From: Papaver somniferum
Taxonomy: Eukaryota > Streptophyta > Magnoliopsida > Ranunculales > Papaveraceae
Direction: 5' to 3'
NCBI RefSeq assembly: GCF_003573695.1
Contig: NC_039359.1
Coordinates: forward strand, 95,973,275 to 96,037,274
Length of the DNA: 64,000 bases
This document shows positions 10,855 through 20,774 of this stretch, piece after piece. Position numbers and translations under genes: made by a program. The notes under the pieces were generated by a model, which worked only from the letters and a program-made list of their open reading frames with translations, made no database searches and had not been told where the DNA came from. How positions within the stretch are numbered: position 1 is the first letter of the stretch; each line of letters opens with the position of its first letter.

Positions 10855-13800
10855 CTATGGGAAGTATGGTTTGAGACACTTAGCATTCCAAGGATGCCAG
10901 AGGATTTCGCCTTTTAGATTACGAAGGTAGTAGGAACCGTTACCCGCAACGTCGTGTATTATAAAAGGTCCTCCCCACGTGGGTCCTAACTTTCCCCATT
11001 TCTTTTCTTGCTGATACCGTGGGATTGTTCTCAACACATACTGCCCCTCTACAAAATTCCGCAGCTTTACCTTTTTGTTGTACTCCCTTGCTAGTCTTCG
11101 TTGATAATTTTCCATCTTTTGTAATGCTACTTCCCTTCTTCCTTCCAAGTCGTCCAACCTTTCTAACATCATATCTGTTGTGAGGTTTTTCTCCCAAGCT
11201 TCGGTCTTCGTGGTTGGCATGAGGATTTCCGTAGGTATGACTGCTTCAGCTCCATAAGTTAGAAGAAACGGGGATTCCCCGGTGGCGGATCTTCGTGTTG
11301 TCCTGTATGCCCATAACACATTGTGCAGTTGTTCGCACCATCTTCCCTTATGCTCGTCTAATTGTTTTTTGAGTATAAGGGCGAGGGTCTTGTTGGTAGC
11401 TTCCGCTTGTCCGTTGCTTTGGGGGTATATGGGGGTGGACTTGTTCTTTCTTATTTTGAAAGTATCGAAGAGCATGTCTATATTTTTTCCCTGTAATTGC
11501 TTGCCGTTATCAGATACAATTTCAGCGGGTATACCAAATCTGCAAATGATGTTCTGGAATATGAAAGTAAACACATCCGCGTCTCTGATCCTGGCCAAGG
11601 CCTTAGCCTCCACCCATTTACTGAAGTAGTCCGTGGCTACTATCAAAAATCGTCTCTTCCCTGATCCTTCGATGAAAGGCCCGACGATGTCTACGCCCCA
11701 TTTTTCAAATGGCCACGGGCTATCGACGGAGTTTAACATTGTTGCCGGCGCGTGGATCTTTTTTGCGAAGCGCTGACATTCTTCACATCGTCGGGACATC
11801 CTCGCGGCATCTTGTATCATTGTCGGCCAGTAATATCCTTGCGTTTTTGCTTTGTCAGCTAGTGATCTCATGCCGCTATGATTCCCTGCGTCACCATAAT
11901 GGATATCATTTAGAATTCGATGCCACTCTTTTCGGGACAAACAACGTAGTAATGGTCCAAGGAAGGATTTCCTATACAGGACCCCATCCCGAAGATCATA
12001 TCTTCCCACTTTAGAGAGTATCTTCCTAGCTTGTTTCTGATCCGCAGGTAAGCTTCCTTTTTCGAGAAAGGCATGTATTGTCACCCTCCAGTCATCTTGG
12101 TTGCTGAAGTCTTCGTCTTGATTTGCTCTTGACAGGATATCCTCTTCGTCAAAGTCATTATGGATGTCTTCTCCTACCTGGTCTTCGATATTTTCTTCCA
12201 CCGTATCTTGATTGGTAGCGAAGGAGAATTGAGATGCAATCGAAGGCTCGTATACCCTTGCTATTTTAATAGCTTCGGCATTTTTATCCCTCAGCATGGA
12301 TGATATATATGCTAGGGAATCCGCGTGCCTGAGGTCCCTTCTGCATAAGTGCCGGAACTTAATGTTCGGGATTTGTGATGCCAATGTTTGGACCAAGGCC
12401 ATGTAAGCTGAGAGGGTGTCATCGTACACATTATACTCGAGCCCTATTTGCCGTATGACAAGCTGCGAATCACTTGTCAGCCTTACATCGGTTACCCCCA
12501 TATCTATTATTATACGTAGGGCATGTACGACAGCTTCGTATTCAACAATGTTGTTGGTATGCTCTTTGAATTCCAATCTAAGTGCCTGTATAATCCTTTC
12601 TCCAGTTGGGGTGATAATGACAATGCCTATTCCTGCTCCTTCCTTATTTTTAGATCCGTCGACAAAGACTTCCCATTGTCTTTGACTCGCAGGTTCGAGG
12701 ATATCCATTGGATCCTTGATTTCTTCCTCGGCTTCTGGTATTCCCTTAATCTCTTCGTCGCTGTCAAGGGGGAGGTCTGCTAAGAAATCTTCCAGAACTT
12801 GGGACTTCTGAGAATGTTGAATTTCATGAATGATGTTGAATTGGTCCAGATGGGTGTTCCATTTGGCTATTCGGCCCACTTTTCCCGTGCTTTTGAGGAC
12901 TGCTTCCAATGGTGCTTTGCATGGTACCCTGACGAGGTGAGTTAGGAAGTAGGTTCTCAGTTTTTGGGTAGCCCATACCAGTGCGAGGATGAGTTGTTCA
13001 ATCTTAGTATAATTTCTTTCCGCAGAATTGAGGGTCTTGCTGACGTAATAGATAGGCTGTTCTACCTTTGTATTGGTTTTGACTAATACCGCGCTGACTG
13101 CGTCCTCCGTTGCTGCTATGTACAGTGCCAAAACCTCATCAGGGTCTGGCTTCTGCAGGATCGGGATTGAGGCTAGATGTTCTTTGATTTTTTGGAACGC
13201 TTCCTCGCATTCAGCGGTCCATTCGAACCTGCTCCCTTTTTTGAGAATATTGAAGAAATGTTTGCATTTGTCTGAAGACCGTGCAATAAATCTGCCCAAC
13301 GCTGCTATAGAGCCATTGAGCTTCTGCACTTCCTTTAGATTCTTTGGGGACGGCATCTCTACTATGGCTTGAATCTGTGTTGGGTCTACCTCGATGCCCC
13401 TTTTTGTTACCAGATACCCGAGGAACTTCCCCGAGGTGACACCGAAAGTACATTTCTCCGGATTCACTTTCATGTGATGCTGTCTCATTGCTTCGAAGAT
13501 ATTCCTCAGGTCCTGGTGGTGATTTTTATGCAGCTTGCTTTTGACGAGCATGTCGTCCACGTAGACTTCTAGGGTTCCTCCAATCCATGGCTTGAAGATA
13601 GCATCGACCATCCTTTGGTATGTTGCCCTTGCGTTTCGAAGTCCGAAAGGCATTCTGGTATAGCAATAAAGGCCATGTGGGGTATAGAACGCTGTGTGTG
13701 GCTGATCTTCTTCTGCCAGGGCTACTTGGTTGTAGCCAGAATGTCCATCCATGAATGATAGTTCTTCGTATCCTTCTACTGCTTCTACCAGCTGGTCTAT

Positions 13801-14280
13801 GCTCGGTAGGGGATAGCTGTCCTTTGGACATGCCTTGTTGAGATTAGTAAAGTCGATGCATATTCTAACCCCTCTATTTTTCTTAGGAACAATGACCATG
13901 TTGGAGATCCAGGTAGGATACTTGACTTCCTTGATAAATCCTGCGTCTAGTAGCTTCCGAAGTTCTGTTTCTACTGCCTCATGATACTCTGGAGCCACTT
14001 TTCGTATTTTCTGCCTGAACGGGGGCGTGCCCGGTTTGATGCGTAGTTCATGTTGGATTACTTTTGGGTCAATCCCCGGCATATCTCCTAACTTCCAGGC
14101 GAACACATCCGCATATTCCTTAAGTAATTTGGTTAAGGAATGTTCTCTTCCTTCGTCCATTATGGTCCCGATTTTGATCATCTTCGGGTCTTCTTCCGTT
14201 CCTATGTTGATTTCCTTTACGGGTTCTACTGGTGTGAACACAGGCTTCGGGTTTCCGAGGACTGGGACGCTCTTTAATTG
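10855..14280 (-). CDS. pol: Tat element pol: RT, RNase H, archaeal-type RNase H, integrase
   Basis: An uninterrupted frame of about 1,140 codons that begins right after the UAG at 14281-14283 and has no nearby ATG, so it depends on readthrough for expression. Domain order: reverse transcriptase with YPLPSIDQL, FMDGHSGYNQ, MPFGLRNA and the catalytic YVDDM; a Ty3/gypsy RNase H containing YVSKTLNSAERNYTKIE; a second RNase H of the archaeal type (FVDGSKNKEGAGIG...TSDSQLVIRQI), a hallmark of the Tat lineage; integrase with a zinc-binding HHCC region (ending CEECQRF), then WGVDIVGPF, a VSDNGKQ Asp block and a SNGQAEATNK Glu block for the D,D-E core; and a short C-terminal GPF/Y-like end. No chromodomain is seen. 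It copies element RNA to DNA and integrates it. The frame appears intact. Confidence 0.94.
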   Translation of the reverse strand, partial: QLKSVPVLGNPKPVFTPVEPVKEINIGTEEDPKMIKIGTIMDEGREHSLTKLLKEYADVFAWKLGDMPGIDPKVIQHELRIKPGTPPFRQKIRKVAPEYHEAVETELRKLLDAGFIKEVKYPTWISNMVIVPKKNRGVRICIDFTNLNKACPKDSYPLPSIDQLVEAVEGYEELSFMDGHSGYNQVALAEEDQPHTAFYTPHGLYCYTRMPFGLRNARATYQRMVDAIFKPWIGGTLEVYVDDMLVKSKLHKNHHQDLRNIFEAMRQHHMKVNPEKCTFGVTSGKFLGYLVTKRGIEVDPTQIQAIVEMPSPKNLKEVQKLNGSIAALGRFIARSSDKCKHFFNILKKGSRFEWTAECEEAFQKIKEHLASIPILQKPDPDEVLALYIAATEDAVSAVLVKTNTKVEQPIYYVSKTLNSAERNYTKIEQLILALVWATQKLRTYFLTHLVRVPCKAPLEAVLKSTGKVGRIAKWNTHLDQFNIIHEIQHSQKSQVLEDFLADLPLDSDEEIKGIPEAEEEIKDPMDILEPASQRQWEVFVDGSKNKEGAGIGIVIITPTGERIIQALRLEFKEHTNNIVEYEAVVHALRIIIDMGVTDVRLTSDSQLVIRQIGLEYNVYDDTLSAYMALVQTLASQIPNIKFRHLCRRDLRHADSLAYISSMLRDKNAEAIKIARVYEPSIASQFSFATNQDTVEENIEDQVGEDIHNDFDEEDILSRANQDEDFSNQDDWRVTIHAFLEKGSLPADQKQARKILSKVGRYDLRDGVLYRKSFLGPLLRCLSRKEWHRILNDIHYGDAGNHSGMRSLADKAKTQGYYWPTMIQDAARMSRRCEECQRFAKKIHAPATMLNSVDSPWPFEKWGVDIVGPFIEGSGKRRFLIVATDYFSKWVEAKALARIRDADVFTFIFQNIICRFGIPAEIVSDNGKQLQGKNIDMLFDTFKIRKNKSTPIYPQSNGQAEATNKTLALILKKQLDEHKGRWCEQLHNVLWAYRTTRRSATGESPFLLTYGAEAVIPTEILMPTTKTEAWEKNLTTDMMLERLDDLEGRREVALQKMENYQRRLAREYNKKVKLRNFVEGQYVLRTIPRYQQEKKWGKLGPTWGGPFIIHDVAGNGSYYLRNLKGEILWHPWNAKCLKPYFP

Positions 14281-14289
14281 CTATTTAGC
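14275..14289 (-). promoter_or_regulatory. UAG CAA UUA stop-codon readthrough context
   Basis: The protease frame ends AAA TAG CAA TTA AAG on the - strand (TAG at 14283-14281) and the next codons continue in the same frame into pol. UAG followed by CAA-UUA (the CAR-YYA type) is the well-known tobamovirus readthrough signal in plant cells, also used by the SIRE1 retroelement for its env-like ORF. The first in-frame ATG of pol lies well inside the frame. Readthrough is therefore the simplest way to make a Gag-Pro-Pol fusion at low level. Confidence 0.8.
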
Positions 14290-15045
14290 GTGTTTCTGTT
14301 CTTCGCTGGTTGTTGAGGTACTTGTTTCTGTGCTTTGGACATTACCATCTTTCGTCAAGCCCTTTCCTGTAGTTTCCTTAAGGAACAGGTCTACGGCATT
14401 CTCTTTCGCGGTTTCTTGATTTTTTACTCTTCGGATTTTTCGCTGCTCTTCTTGCTCATTGTTGATATGATCCTGAGTGGCCTGGCACTCTCGCGTAGTG
14501 ATCCGATCTCCCTTGATCTCCATTATTCCCTCAGGTGTTGGAAATCTGAGATATTGGTGGTATGTTTCCGCAACTCCTTTGAGCTTATGTATCCATTTTC
14601 GTCCAATAATAGCGTTGTAGGGGGAAGGGGTGTCCACCACACTGAATCGGGTTTCCAGTTTCATGGGCCCTGCGTTAACCTGCAACACGATGTCTCCCAA
14701 GGGCTTCGTGGCTGCTCCATTGAATCCGTAGATGGTGTGATAAGAGGTCATTAACTGTTCATCATGGAGCTTCATCCGTTTGAATGCATCATAGAATAGG
14801 ACGTTTACAGAGCTTCCCCCGTCTATGAGGATCTTTTTGAGGTTACATCCAGCTACTGGTAATGTTAGGACCAAGGGATCGTTATGGTCTTCCATATCTT
14901 CTTCGATATCCTCGGCATCGAAGATGATAGGAGATTCCATCCATTCTTCGTGTTCGTCCACCGCTATCCCATCGACCTTATATAACTCGCAGCGGTCTTC
15001 GAATTGCTTCCGTAACCTTTTTCCAATCTGCGCTGTGAGTGAGGG
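14284..15045 (-). CDS. Tat element aspartic protease region
   Basis: In frame with both the gag tail upstream and pol downstream. The protease core shows LPVAGCNLKKILIDGGSSVNVLF, in which the usual D-T/S-G is D-G-G-S as in many Tat proteases, and a later IIGRKWIHKL block resembling the ILGR-type flap/dimer region. Acidic linkers precede it (EDIEEDMED). It would cut the polyprotein into Gag, RT and integrase. The frame is separated from gag by a TGA at 15046-15048, probably a mutated CGA, and from pol by the UAG at 14281-14283. Confidence 0.85.
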
Positions 15046-16979
15046 TCATGTGGCTTCGGAACACGAGATGGTGTTGATTGTTCGGTTTCCTTCCGGAAGT
15101 TGGACTGGTTTGGTTCGCTTGGATCTGTCCTCGGTAACATACTTTCGTATGTAATGTTTGAGCTCTCCCGCATCAATTAATTTTTGGATCATTATTTTAA
15201 GGTTCTTGCACTTTTCGGTCTGGTGTCCGTTGAAACAGTGATATTCACAGTAATCTTTAGACTTCTCGGATCTCGGGGGCTGCTTTCCCTTAGACCATGG
15301 CCACTCTAAGTTTTCCCTCCCTTTGATCTCTCGTAGGATACGAACATAGCTAGCGTTGAGTTTCGTGTAAACTTGACCTTCGAATTTTCGGTCACCTGTT
15401 CTTCGTTCATCCCTTCGTTCCTTCCTATCTTCGTGAGGTCTCTCCCCTGAGCAACTCCTTTTGGCCCCATTGGTTTGTTCCGCTGAATTGGTGCGGTGAG
15501 ACTTCTGTGGATATGCCCTCGGGTTTTCCCGTTGAATTTCTTCAAGTCGAGCGTGCTTTTCGATAATTATTCGAAGATCTCCCTCTGTCTTGGGCACGCT
15601 CCCATGAATTTCAACAAATAGGGGACTCATTCGGTCTAAGCCCCATTTGTAGCAATTGATGCTTACCACTGGGTCCACGCTCCCTATGGCTTGGCAGATC
15701 TTGTGCCATCTGTTAGTGTACTCCCTCGTGGTTTCCTTGTAGCCAATTGCTAGTGAAAAGAGCTTATCCATTCCGGTGTTTACCGTCTTGTTGTACATGT
15801 ATGTTCTTAAGAATTTCTCTGCGAGTTGGTCGTATGAGTGGATGGAGTTTGGTGGCAGATTATCAAACCATGATAACGCCGATCCCTTCAGGATTGACGG
15901 GAAGTATCTGCAGAGTACGGCGTCGTTCTGACCCCATCTAGATAAGACACGGTTGTATTACCGAATATGCGCAGCAGGGTCGCTGGATCCATCATAGATT
16001 CGAACGTTGGGACATGGCATTTCAGAGGAATAGGGGTGTTGGCCAAGCGATGAGTTAAGGGCGTGGAGTTAGCTTCTCTCATGACCTCTTCTAACCTCCC
16101 CCCGCCTTGTTTATTTTTTAATTTCCTGATCTCGGCCATCATCTCATCTCGTAGTTCCTCCATTGCGCGTTGGTGCTCTAAATTCTTCGGCTCATTATCG
16201 TCTGACTCTCCATCGTCATAATCCGGGTCGGATACGCTACGTCCCCTTGTCGCGTCTTCATTAGCCGCTATGAAGACTCTACAGTCTCGGTTTGGCTCTG
16301 GTGCTTTGGAGCTTGCTTCATCAAGTTGTTGGCTGGTCTTCGTGCTTAGAGCAATCCGCTCCTTTAAATCTTGATTTTCTCTGGCCAACAGGGCTACAGC
16401 TTCTGCGTAAACCTGCTGGCTCTTCCTCAGTTCCTCAAGCTCAGCCATTAGTCGGTGTGATTGGTTGGACCCCTGATTGGGAGTCCCAGCGCGTGCTGCT
16501 ACAGCCATGGTGCCGCCCTCCTCCATGGTCTGTACTAAAAGTGGCAGGGGTTCAGCTTTGGTTGCTGGTATTTCCAAATTGGGGTGAGCGCCCCTCTGCG
16601 GTGCTAGAGCCGCCGGTATGGTTTGATTTTGATCATTTGTTAGTGGCATTCCAAAAGTTAGAAAGTGCGCGGGTTGGAATGTTCTGGATTCATCCACCCT
16701 TTCTCTTGGTTGATTAAGTTGACTCATGGCGAAGGTATTTCTAGCCTCCGCAGCCTTCGGGACTACCGCAGCCTCCCCGTACTTTGTCGCTGCTGCTCTG
16801 AGAACCGCCGCTGCAACTGAATTAGCGTTCATAGGTGAAGTGATTTCCGCAGTATCTTTCCTTCGATTGGTCATTTTAGATTTATCTCCTTTCTGCTTGC
16901 TTCGGGTGATGACCGGGGTTGTCCTGGGTGTTTCTTTTGACAAAGCTTTGGATTTTCCTGCTTCCTGCGTCTTTTCCAT
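15046..16979 (-). pseudogene. gag: Tat element gag with one frameshift
   Basis: Starts at the ATG at 16979 (MEKTQEAGKSK); a GTG just before it is in frame. The N-terminal third is basic and low-complexity, followed by a coiled-coil stretch (LMAELEELRKSQQVYAEA) and an acidic linker. The conserved retrotransposon gag domain then follows, with LKGSALSWFDNLPPNSI and KFLRTYMYN, ending with a zinc-knuckle-like CEYHCFNGHQTEKC. A one-base frame change occurs near 15950: the upstream frame stops at 15888 while the gag core continues in another frame from above 15900. The gag frame then meets TGA at 15046-15048, after which the same frame runs into protease. Both lesions suggest that this copy cannot make a full Gag. 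Confidence 0.85.
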
Positions 16980-17370
16980 CACGTGCCCTTTTGTTGATAA
17001 TGAAATCTTGCCGAAACTTGCCTTCTTTACTCACAATACGTTCTTTCTGCATAAGTTATTTCAAACAACAAAAACGGGAATATCCGTGTGAAGCGGGTTA
17101 GTTGGCGAAATACAATCTTTCAAGAGAAAATTAATACACGCAAGTTATAATATACGGGTTAAAGTTTTATTAAAGGTGATCCTTAGTATAAAAACTACGA
17201 AAATTGTAAATCCGCGGATTAGAACAATAACTCTTATCGAAGATAAAAGGTGGGTTTTGGAACATAATACAGTTAACGAATGATCTATACGGACCGAGCT
17301 GATAAATCAGAGCAATCATATGCCAATTTAAAATGAAATCACAGGACAAGATAAATCTTTTACCGGGACG
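16980..17370 (-). other. Tat element 5' leader
   Basis: This is the untranslated leader between the PBS and the gag ATG. It is AT-rich and holds no further ORF of interest. Confidence 0.7.
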
Positions 17371-17394
17371 AAGTTCCTGTTTCTAGCGCCAAAT
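17371..17394 (-). other. Primer-binding site of the Tat element
   Basis: On the - strand the sequence right after the 5' LTR is ATTTGGCGCTAGAAACAGG. The TGGCGC start is the type used by Tat/Athila-related elements, complementary to a tRNA 3' end (not initiator Met). The tRNA identity was not verified. Confidence 0.75.
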
Positions 17395-18253
17395 TGTGAG
17401 CACACAAACCTGCGAGGGGGTCCGAACGCTCACAATCAATCATTATCATCTAAAGAGATTGTGATGATGATATCCTGGTGTTGATTCATTGGCTCAAAAC
17501 CTTCGGGTTTATCATGGCCTCATCTAACAACTCCATGCGAGGCGTTTGCGCATGGGATATAAGTATTAAGGAAAACAAAACATATAAGTAAACATACATG
17601 GAGCTAAATAAATGTAAAGTGCTGAAATGTAAATAAGACCAAGGTTTACGTGGTTCAGCACTAAGGCCTACATCCACGGGGTTTGTTGTTTTACTATGTT
17701 CTTCACGGTTACACGAATAGTCGAATGACTTTTGGGTTTACATGTTTCTCTCTTCTAAGTGATTAACTTACCCTTGCAATCTCTCTCTCTCTCTCTCTCC
17801 TTCTCTTCCTGATTTTTCCGATCCCCTTTCCTCTTGGTGGAGATGGGGTATTTATAAGGTTAGAATGTGGGACCCATCTCTGAAGACCGTTGGAACCTTA
17901 TCTTCTTGTGTTCTTGCGTCTATCACGCGGAAGTCTGCGTTTGCCCCTTGATCCCGCAGAGGCATCCTCGCTCGTTCCACAGGTTGGTCGACACGTACAC
18001 TGCTCAGAGTGTTTAATGCGGGTAGTTGAGGGGTCTGCTCGTGTCAGACAAGTGTCTTCTGCCCCTGTCAGTTCGTGTCAGCTAACTTTCTCTCCACCGT
18101 TGATCTTAGCTTCTCTTTTGGGGATGAGATAAAGTAACTCCTCGGGGTTTATTTGGTGTTTCGTGACGCATCATGTTTTGATGTTTTGGCCTGCATGCTT
18201 TCCACGTATCTTTTTATATACACGTGTCTGATAGTGAGATATATGTGTACACA
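17395..18253 (-). repeat. 5' LTR of the Tat element
   Basis: 859 bp, nearly identical to 4814-5670. On the - strand it starts TGTGTACACATATATC and ends GTGTGCTCACA. A TATA-like box (TTATAAATACCCC, near 17850-17860) would drive transcription toward gag. It also carries a CT microsatellite near 17790. Confidence 0.95.
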
Positions 18254-18258
18254 CAACC
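18254..18258. repeat. Target-site duplication CAACC (right)
   Basis: This is the partner of 4809-4813 and directly abuts the right LTR. Confidence 0.95.
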
Positions 18259-18913
18259 GGTATAATAGTAAAATAATAAAGGGTAATGCAGACAATATAG
18301 CAAGTATGGCGTCCTCTTCGGAGATCCCTCTCATCAAATCTTCCCTTGTTCTAGTTGGTACATCAATCTGTACCATTTTAGTGGATCGTTTTGGGAGGCG
18401 AAGACTTCTTCTTGTTAGCATATCTGGAATAATATTATCTCTTGGGTTATTATCTTTGGTATTCAGTATTGGTAGCATAGAGAATATAGATTTTTGGTAC
18501 AATACTGGTGAAGAAAGAGCATCATGTATGGGATTGTTGGCATTGTTGGCGTTAGCAATATACATAATTTTCTACTCGTTGGGTATTGGAACAGTTCCAT
18601 GGATCATAAACTCAGAGATATATCCAGGGAAATATAGAACTGTTTGTTTGGCAATGACCAATGTGGTTTATTGGTGTTCCAAGATGATTGTGCAAGATTT
18701 GGTTTTTGACAGCTTGGGGTGCCATCTTTCAGTTGCACAAATGCTCTTTTTATTGTGTTTGTTTTCAACAGTAGTGGTCTTTTCATCTACTTTTACATAC
18801 CAGAGACCAAAAGGTTACAACTTGAAGACATCCAGAAGGTTTTGCTGTCGAAATGGATGATTATCACCAGGATAATGGAGAACCCAAGGATCGATGTTCT
18901 AATTGTTAAGTAA
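18259..18913 (+). pseudogene. Inositol-transporter-like MFS gene, 3' part
   Basis: Continuation of the gene begun at 2699, displaced 13.4 kb by the Tat element. The first bases (GGTATAATAGTAAAATAA) contain stops in the incoming frame, so the gene was already damaged or the exon border is near. From about 18295 one frame reads transporter sequence: VDRFGRRRLLLVSISG (the D-R-x-G-R-R loop repeated in MFS sugar carriers), membrane segments, then YSLGIGTVPWIINSEIYPGKYR, which is the INT-type GTVPWIVNSEIYP block. Near 18775 the frame shifts: the original stops at 18860, while the C-terminal YIPETKRLQLEDIQKVL (the PETKG signature) continues in another frame to 18913. A frameshift therefore removes the tail. 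Motif order confirms the INT-like subfamily. Confidence 0.85.
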
Positions 18914-19008
18914 ATTGTTCAATAACTAAATATTTTCTTGATCTTTTACTGTAGAGCCAGCTAGCAAAAAGTAATCAGCATTTAGCTTTCGTGATTTATT
19001 CTTAAATA

Positions 19009-19305
19009 CTCTCTCTCTTTTTTTTAATAGGCCAGTTTATATAAATAAAAATTTAAAAAAAATAGGTCAGGAAAGTCAAATGTTATTTTAATTTTTTGGG
19101 ACCACTTTTCTCTTAACTTCTTTTGATGACAAGTGTCGTGGACCACTTCACTTTACTTCTTTTGTTAACAAGTGTCATGTGGACCATTTCACTTCACTTC
19201 TTTTATTAACAAGTGTCATGAGGACCACTTTCAATGATTAGTTCTCTTAATTTCCTTAAATTTTGTTAAAAACAAAACTGGCATATTAAAAAAGAACGAA
19301 GGGAG
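19009..19305. mobile_element. Stowaway-like MITE with internal repeats
   Basis: The left terminus (CTCTCTCTTTTTTTTTAATA, then GGCCAGTTT) and the right terminus (AAACTGGCATATTAAAAAAG, then AACGAAGGGAG) are imperfect inverted repeats about 33 bp long, flanked by TA at 19007-19008 and 19306-19307. Inside, a unit of about 43 bp containing AACAAGTGTCAT and GGACCACTT recurs three times between about 19124 and 19232. It has no coding capacity. Confidence 0.78.
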
Positions 19306-19527
19306 TAGTATTTATCAGAGGTTTACTGTAAAATCTAAGAAATACCATGGTACCCATGGAGGTCTAACTGATCATACGATTTAGTAATGTTTTTTCGAAC
19401 ACATAAATACATGAAAAAATAGAACTGACCGTTATCAGACCCGATTCAAGCAGATACCTATTACTTGCAATTGGTTCCATAAAGACCCGTAAATGACCCG
19501 CAACCTCCACGTGGTGGTGGTTTTAGA
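19306..19527. other. Short non-coding spacer between two MITEs
   Basis: No feature was seen in this interval. Confidence 0.5.
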
Positions 19528-19987
19528 GCATCTCCAACATCGGATGTAAGAAATCCTACATGGAAATCTAATTAAGACTTATATTTAGAAGATTTTACAC
19601 ACGTAATAAACATAGGACTCCTGGATTAAAAATTATTTCGAATAGTGAAGGATTTACTTTAACTGAAGATGAAAAATAGTTAGAATATTTAAAAATAGTT
19701 AGGTTAAAAATCATCTCCAACATCTCGAATAGTTAATATATTTCGTATTATAAAATCTTAATTTTTTAATTCAACTTTAACTAATTTAAAAAAAAATAAA
19801 AATAAAATATGACGTGAAGGTGCATGTGAAGGTGTGAATAAGACTTTTTTTAACACCTTCATATTTATTTTCCCATCCCTCCTAGTTTGTAGGATCCAAC
19901 TATTGGAGATAGATATATGTTAATTGAGGGGTCTAAAATCTTACATGTCATGAAAAATAAAAAGATTCACCTTCTATTGGAGATGCT
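19528..19987. mobile_element. Small TIR element with GCATCTCCAA ends
   Basis: The left end GCATCTCCAACATC is inverted at the right end (..CTATTGGAGATGC). TTTTAG lies just outside both ends (19521-19526 and 19988-19993) as a candidate target duplication. The GAGCATCTCCAA terminus is common among plant hAT/Mutator-type MITEs. It is about 460 bp, AT-rich and non-coding. The superfamily is not certain. Confidence 0.6.
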
Positions 19988-20033
19988 TTTAGTGGTAAAT
20001 CGAATGAGGTTGATATCCATAGAAGAAGATAAT

Positions 20034-20062
20034 CCTCCCTCCCTCCCTCCCTCCCTCCCTCC
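20034..20062. repeat. (CCTC)n microsatellite
   Basis: About seven units of CCTC lie just left of the viral cluster. Confidence 0.95.
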
Positions 20063-20083
20063 AAATAAAATAATATATATATA

Positions 20084-20541
20084 TCCACTATTCATCAAGG
20101 ACACGTATTTGCTTCAAAATAGTAAAAGTGAAAAGGTTTAATATTTTCCAAAAAAGAAAAAAGGTAAATCTTATCTAAGATTTCCACCTTAGATATGTCT
20201 TCCACTTGTCTACCATTTATAGGTTGTTGTAATTATAGATAGGATTCTCAAAAAAGAAAATCTTATCTCTTTTGTTTCTTGCAAACTTTCCCCTATATAA
20301 ATACCCCTTAAGGGAAAGGGAAAGGGCAAGTTTTTAGTTCTCAAGAGTCATTGTCTATAAGTTTGGTGTGCTATCTATTAAGGAATAAAAGACTACTTTG
20401 TAAGTATCTCTACCCGTTATCTATGTTTTAAATTTCTTTTAATTATGAAGATTCCTTTTAATTTTCTATTAATCATTTTCTAAATTATCTTTCAATCACT
20501 ATTTCTATTTATTAGTTTTAATAATATATTCTGTTTTGAAG

Positions 20542-20603
<62 letters not shown>

Positions 20604-20642
20604 TGTTTCAATATAAAGATTATATAAAACCTGGGAACGTTT
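20084..20642 (+). promoter_or_regulatory. Viral promoter and leader, copy A
   Basis: Matches 37849-38433. The TATA box CTATATAAATACC (20293-20305) is followed about 80-90 bp later by AATAAA (20384-20389). This is the caulimovirid arrangement in which the polyadenylation signal lies just after the transcription start, giving a terminally redundant genomic RNA. Compared with copy C, about 85 bp after the start region is missing, removing two imperfect GAGAGTGAWAGTTT-type repeats. The leader ends in a TA microsatellite and the primer-binding site. Confidence 0.75.
20543..20601. repeat. (TA)n microsatellite in the viral leader
   Basis: About 29 TA units interrupt the leader of copy A between two copies of ATTCTGTTT-like sequence. 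Copy C also runs into TA repeats at a comparable leader position (38417-38434). Confidence 0.9.
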
Positions 20643-20654
20643 TGGTATCAGAGC
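20643..20654 (+). other. Met-tRNA primer-binding site, copy A
   Basis: TGGTATCAGAGC is complementary to the 3' end of plant initiator Met-tRNA. This is the minus-strand primer site of plant pararetroviruses, lying 121 bp upstream of the movement-protein ATG. Confidence 0.92.
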
Positions 20655-20774
20655 CATTTAAAAGGGGAGATAAAGTACTAAATATTAGTCGCAGTGAGCT
20701 CGTAAAATAAAACCTCTTTAAAAAATTAGAGCATTGATTCCTGTTGACCGTTTACAGCTTTATAAACCCTAATT

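Larger units (their letters stand above)
4814..18253 (-). mobile_element. Full-length Ty3/gypsy Tat-lineage LTR retrotransposon
   Basis: A 13,440-bp element with two LTRs (857 and 859 bp), 5-bp duplication CAACC, a primer-binding site next to the right LTR and a purine tract next to the left LTR; hence it is transcribed on the - strand. In element order: LTR (18253-17395), PBS, leader, gag (16979-15046), protease (to 14284), RT, RNase H, second RNase H and integrase (14280-10855), then a long 3' region with an antisense multi-exon gene (6419-10182), a 36-bp tandem repeat, and the 3' LTR. A second, archaeal-type RNase H and extra antisense ORFs are hallmarks of the Tat lineage (Retand/Ogre relatives). 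Comparing the LTRs by eye shows about six substitutions plus one CT-repeat length change, so insertion was recent. Gag carries a frameshift and a TGA, so this copy is probably not autonomous now. Confidence 0.95.

Noticed and set aside
20643..20654. TGGTATCAGAGC copies as part of tRNA genes
   Set aside because: Only the primer-binding complement is present; no cloverleaf or promoter boxes around it. The same holds for the copies near 34126, 34499, 44021 and 56308.
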